A stretch of DNA of 64,000 nt from Tenacibaculum ovolyticum DSM 18103. GTDB taxonomy: Bacteria > Bacteroidota > Bacteroidia > Flavobacteriales > Flavobacteriaceae. The stretch covers positions 248,728 through 312,727 of the forward strand of contig NZ_KE387165.1 of assembly GCF_000430545.1 (NCBI RefSeq). Direction: 5' to 3'. The notes under the pieces are model-generated. The model ran no database searches. It worked only from the letters and a program-made list of their open reading frames with translations, and was not told where the DNA came from. Positions 61,739 through 64,000 of this stretch are shown one piece after another (position 1 is the stretch's first letter; each line of letters begins with the position of its first letter). Both the position numbers and the translations under genes were made by a program.

Positions 61739-62272
61739 ATGATAAAAAAAACAATATACATACTTATTACTTTATTAATCGTCTCTTGTGCAGCTGTACC
61801 AAAAAGCCCAGCAAAAAAAGACAAAGACGGAGACTTAATTGGTATTGCTACAAAAAAAGATTTTCAACAGGAACCATACGCTTCAGAATGGTTTAATGAC
61901 TTTTATAACTACTATGAAATAGACAAAAGTGCCACAGACAGATTAAAGCCTCATTTAAAAGATATAACTATTAAAGGCTTTATGGGAACTTGGTGTGGTG
62001 ATAGTCAGCGTGAAATTCCTAATTTTTACAAAACGCTAGATCAAGCTGAATTCGACTACAAAAACTTAGAGTTAGTAACTGTAAATCGCAAAAAAAATGC
62101 GAACGGTTTAGAAAAAGGATACGATATAATTCGTGTTCCTACTTTTATATTTTATAAAAATGGAAAAGAGATTGGTCGCTTTGTAGAACACCCTGTTGAT
62201 GGTAGTACAATTGAAGAGGATATTTTTAAAATAATTTCTGGTAAACCATACACACATCCGTATCAAAAATAA
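61739..62272 (+). CDS. Thioredoxin-like lipoprotein with a C-x-x-S active site
   Basis: A 177-residue protein with a lipobox (TLLIVSC, Cys17). The thioredoxin fold has FMGTWCGDSQREIPNFYK, so the site is WCGDS and the second cysteine is replaced by serine. The cis-proline region is RVPTFIFYKNG. It lies anchored in the envelope. Without the second cysteine it cannot act as an ordinary disulfide reductase; a monothiol or isomerase-like role is more likely. It is co-directional with gpmI (6-bp gap) and overlaps the map promoter region. Confidence 0.85.
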   Translation: MIKKTIYILITLLIVSCAAVPKSPAKKDKDGDLIGIATKKDFQQEPYASEWFNDFYNYYEIDKSATDRLKPHLKDITIKGFMGTWCGDSQREIPNFYKTLDQAEFDYKNLELVTVNRKKNANGLEKGYDIIRVPTFIFYKNGKEIGRFVEHPVDGSTIEEDIFKIISGKPYTHPYQK

Positions 62273-62275
62273 CCG

Positions 62276-62283
62276 TAAATTTG
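62276..62283 (+). promoter_or_regulatory. -7 element before map
   Basis: TAAATTTG matches TAnnTTTG, lies 18 nt before the ATG at 62302 and starts 3 bp after the preceding stop. It overlaps an in-frame TTG at 62281, which is therefore not the start. Confidence 0.5.
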
Positions 62284-62301
62284 CGCCTCAATATTTTTAA
62301 G

Positions 62302-63105
62302 ATGATTAAAGCTAAAACTAGAGAAGAAATAGAAATTATGCGCGAAAGTGCATTAGTAGTATCAAGAACATTAGGTATGCTTGCCAAAGAAGTAAAACCT
62401 GGAGTCACTACTTTACACCTTGATAAACTTGCAGAAGATTTTATTCGTGAGCAAGGAGCTATTCCTGGTTTTTTAGGATTATATGATTTTCCTAACACGC
62501 TTTGCATGAGTCCTAACTCACAAATTGTTCATGGAATTCCTAACAATACTCCTTTACAAGAAGGTGATATCATTTCTATTGACTGTGGTGCTATTAAAAA
62601 TGATTTTTATGGAGACCATGCTTACACTTTTGCTGTAGGTGAAATTGCTGCAGAAACAAAAAAACTTTTAGATATTACTAGAGAAAGTTTATACGTCGGT
62701 ATTCGTGAATTAAAGGTTGGTAACCGCGTTGGTGATGTTGGTTTTGCTATTCAAAATTTCACTGAAAAACATGGTTATGGAGTTGTTCGTGAATTGGTTG
62801 GTCATGGTTTAGGACGTGTTATGCATGAAGATCCTGAAATGCCAAATTATGGACGCAGAGGTCGTGGTAAAAAATTTATTGAAGGTATGGTTGTAGCTAT
62901 CGAACCTATGACAAACATGGGAACTCATAAAATATTACAACATAACGACGGTTGGACAATTACTACTTTAGATAATAAACCTTCGGCTCACTTTGAACAC
63001 GATGTTGCGATTGTTAATGGTAAACCTGAGTTACTTTCAACTTTTAAATACGTACACGAAGCTTTAGGTATTGAAACTAATGAGGAGGATGAGTTTAGAG
63101 CTTAA
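62302..63105 (+). CDS. map: Type I methionine aminopeptidase
   Basis: Removes the initiator Met from new proteins. The 267 residues from MIKAKTREEIEIMRES contain the metal ligands in SIDCGAIKNDFYGDHAYTF (two Asp), VGHGLGRVMHEDPEMPN (His), IEPMTNMG (Glu), and HFEHDVAIV (Glu). The ATG at 62302 is preferred to the in-frame TTG at 62281, which lies inside the -7 element. The small membrane protein gene starts 3 bp after its stop. Confidence 0.96.
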   Translation: MIKAKTREEIEIMRESALVVSRTLGMLAKEVKPGVTTLHLDKLAEDFIREQGAIPGFLGLYDFPNTLCMSPNSQIVHGIPNNTPLQEGDIISIDCGAIKNDFYGDHAYTFAVGEIAAETKKLLDITRESLYVGIRELKVGNRVGDVGFAIQNFTEKHGYGVVRELVGHGLGRVMHEDPEMPNYGRRGRGKKFIEGMVVAIEPMTNMGTHKILQHNDGWTITTLDNKPSAHFEHDVAIVNGKPELLSTFKYVHEALGIETNEEDEFRA

Positions 63106-63108
63106 ATT

Positions 63109-63306
63109 ATGAAATCAAAGCAAATTATTACTGTTTTTATTGTCGGAATAATTTTTATAATTCTAGCAATTACATTTAAAGTACTTCATTGGATGCTTGC
63201 TCCTGAATTACTTGCAATAGGAACTTTACTATTAATAATTTCTTTTATTTTGCTTATCATAAAACTATTTACAAGTAAAAAATTTAAAGACATTTTAAAT
63301 AAATAA
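63109..63306 (+). CDS. Small two-helix membrane protein with a GldL-like motif
   Basis: A 65-residue protein with two hydrophobic helices (about 6-22 and 33-52). The stretch AITFKVLHWMLAPELLAIG resembles the N-terminal membrane region of GldL (FK-LHW followed by a second helix), which anchors the gliding motor, but the long cytoplasmic GldL tail is missing. It starts 3 bp after map and ends directly before the methyltransferase start, so it is in the same transcript. Function is unknown. Confidence 0.6.
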   Translation: MKSKQIITVFIVGIIFIILAITFKVLHWMLAPELLAIGTLLLIISFILLIIKLFTSKKFKDILNK

Positions 63307-64000
63307 TTGAAGATTTTCAAATCCATATTAAATACGATTCCTAGACCCTTTTTAATTAAAGCTAGTTATTTGGCTCGTCCAATAATTGCATGGTGGTTAA
63401 AAGGTGATAATTTTACCGATCCTATTGATGGTAAATCATTTCGTAAATTTTTACCTTATGGTTATGGTATACAACGAGAAAATGCACTTTCTCCTTCTAC
63501 ACTATCATTAGAAAGACATCGTTTACTTTGGTTATACTTACAAAATGAAACCGATTTTTTTTCTTCGGATAAAAAATTAAAAGTTTTACATATTGCTCCC
63601 GAACAATGCTTTCTAGACATTTTTAGGAAACAAAAAAACTTAGAGTATATTACTTCAGATTTAGAATCACCAATTGCTGATGTAAAGGCTGATATTTGCG
63701 ACTTACCTTTTAAAGACAATGAGTTTGATGTTGTTTTTTGCAATCATGTGCTAGAACATATTCCTAATGACACCAAGGCAATGCAAGAACTGTATCGCGT
63801 TTTAAATACTGGTGGTTTTGGTATTTTTCAAATTCCGCAAGACTTAAATAGAGAAATTTCTTTTGAAGATGACACTATCACCGATCGTAAGGAACGTGCC
63901 AAAATATTCGGTCAATACGATCATGTACGCGTGTACGGACGTGATTACTTCAATAAACTTCGTTCTATAGGCTTTAAAGTTGATGAAGTTGACTTCACAA
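63307..64000 (+). CDS. Class I SAM-dependent methyltransferase, C-terminus cut off
   Basis: The frame runs open from a TTG at 63307, the base after the preceding stop, to the right edge (231 residues seen). It starts MKIFKSILNTIPRPFLIKAS. The methyltransferase domain has KVLHIAPEQCF as SAM-binding strand, DLPFKDNEFDVVFCNHVLEH, and YRVLNTGGFGIFQIP. It resembles a conserved Flavobacteriaceae methyltransferase that begins this way. No ATG is available upstream, so the TTG is taken as the start. The acceptor substrate is unknown. Confidence 0.82.
   Translation, partial: MKIFKSILNTIPRPFLIKASYLARPIIAWWLKGDNFTDPIDGKSFRKFLPYGYGIQRENALSPSTLSLERHRLLWLYLQNETDFFSSDKKLKVLHIAPEQCFLDIFRKQKNLEYITSDLESPIADVKADICDLPFKDNEFDVVFCNHVLEHIPNDTKAMQELYRVLNTGGFGIFQIPQDLNREISFEDDTITDRKERAKIFGQYDHVRVYGRDYFNKLRSIGFKVDEVDFT

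Noticed and set aside
62281..62301. TTG start for map
   Set aside because: The TTG is part of the TAAATTTG promoter element; the ATG at 62302 gives the usual N-terminus.

Overview
The window is AT-rich, gene-dense chromosomal DNA of a member of the Bacteroidota, most probably a marine Flavobacteriaceae (Tenacibaculum/Polaribacter-like). The basis is protein-family content: SusC-unrelated outer-membrane barrel proteins, LytTR two-component genes, GSCFA, TIGR03643, CrtYcd-type lycopene cyclase and a GldL-like small protein. Bacteroidota-type promoters (TTG-N17..23-TAnnTTTG) lie in front of many genes. The genus is an inference. I see no rRNA, CRISPR array, prophage or intact insertion sequence.

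Layout. 1-2.3 kb (minus): a sodium:solute symporter with its DUF4212 partner, a porin, and a small zinc-ribbon/HTH protein resembling the N-terminal part of IS1-type transposases. 2.3-2.9 kb: mostly non-coding, with a broken coding fragment and an initiator tRNA-Met. 3-11 kb (plus): era, der, a large outer-membrane barrel protein and a GAF-domain protein. 11.2-12.4 kb (minus): an HD phosphohydrolase fused to a Pycsar-effector-like membrane module. 12.6-18.4 kb (plus): a redox/protein-repair run (msrB, msrA, a glutaredoxin-like protein, a hydrolase-OsmC fusion, SelO), then XdhC- and MocA-like molybdenum cofactor proteins. 18.5-22.1 kb: a 1218-residue lipoprotein with a phosphoesterase at the N-terminus, a C-terminal barrel and, between them, a region that looks like an atypical kinase.

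22.6-30.3 kb (minus) is an accessory-looking block. It holds an M48 peptidase with a TerB-like tail, an LRR/DUF6882 protein whose N-terminal domain recurs as a separate gene 1.3 kb away, a possible Sm-like protein, a lipoprotein, and a LytS/LytTR-type kinase and regulator pair. 30.5-36.8 kb carries an orphan protein, a lipoprotein, a serine hydrolase, two TPM proteins, LemA, a small MerR protein and an M23 peptidase; alaS follows.

39.6-51.8 kb (minus) is the most coherent unit: 16 genes with gaps of at most 36 bp and many overlaps, running from crtI through crtB, crtZ and lycopene cyclase to photolyase. A CarH/LitR-type MerR regulator with the cobalamin-binding signatures is encoded just upstream. 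Together they look like a light-responsive unit making beta-carotene/zeaxanthin, repairing UV damage and limiting lipid peroxidation. 53-64 kb holds a GSCFA protein, a CocE-type hydrolase, the wreck of a NarL-type response regulator, rhodanese, a long aromatic amino acid hydroxylase, an M48 peptidase, gpmI, a thioredoxin-like lipoprotein, map and a truncated methyltransferase gene. Two structured intergenic elements flank the 88-aa gene near 59.7-60.1 kb.
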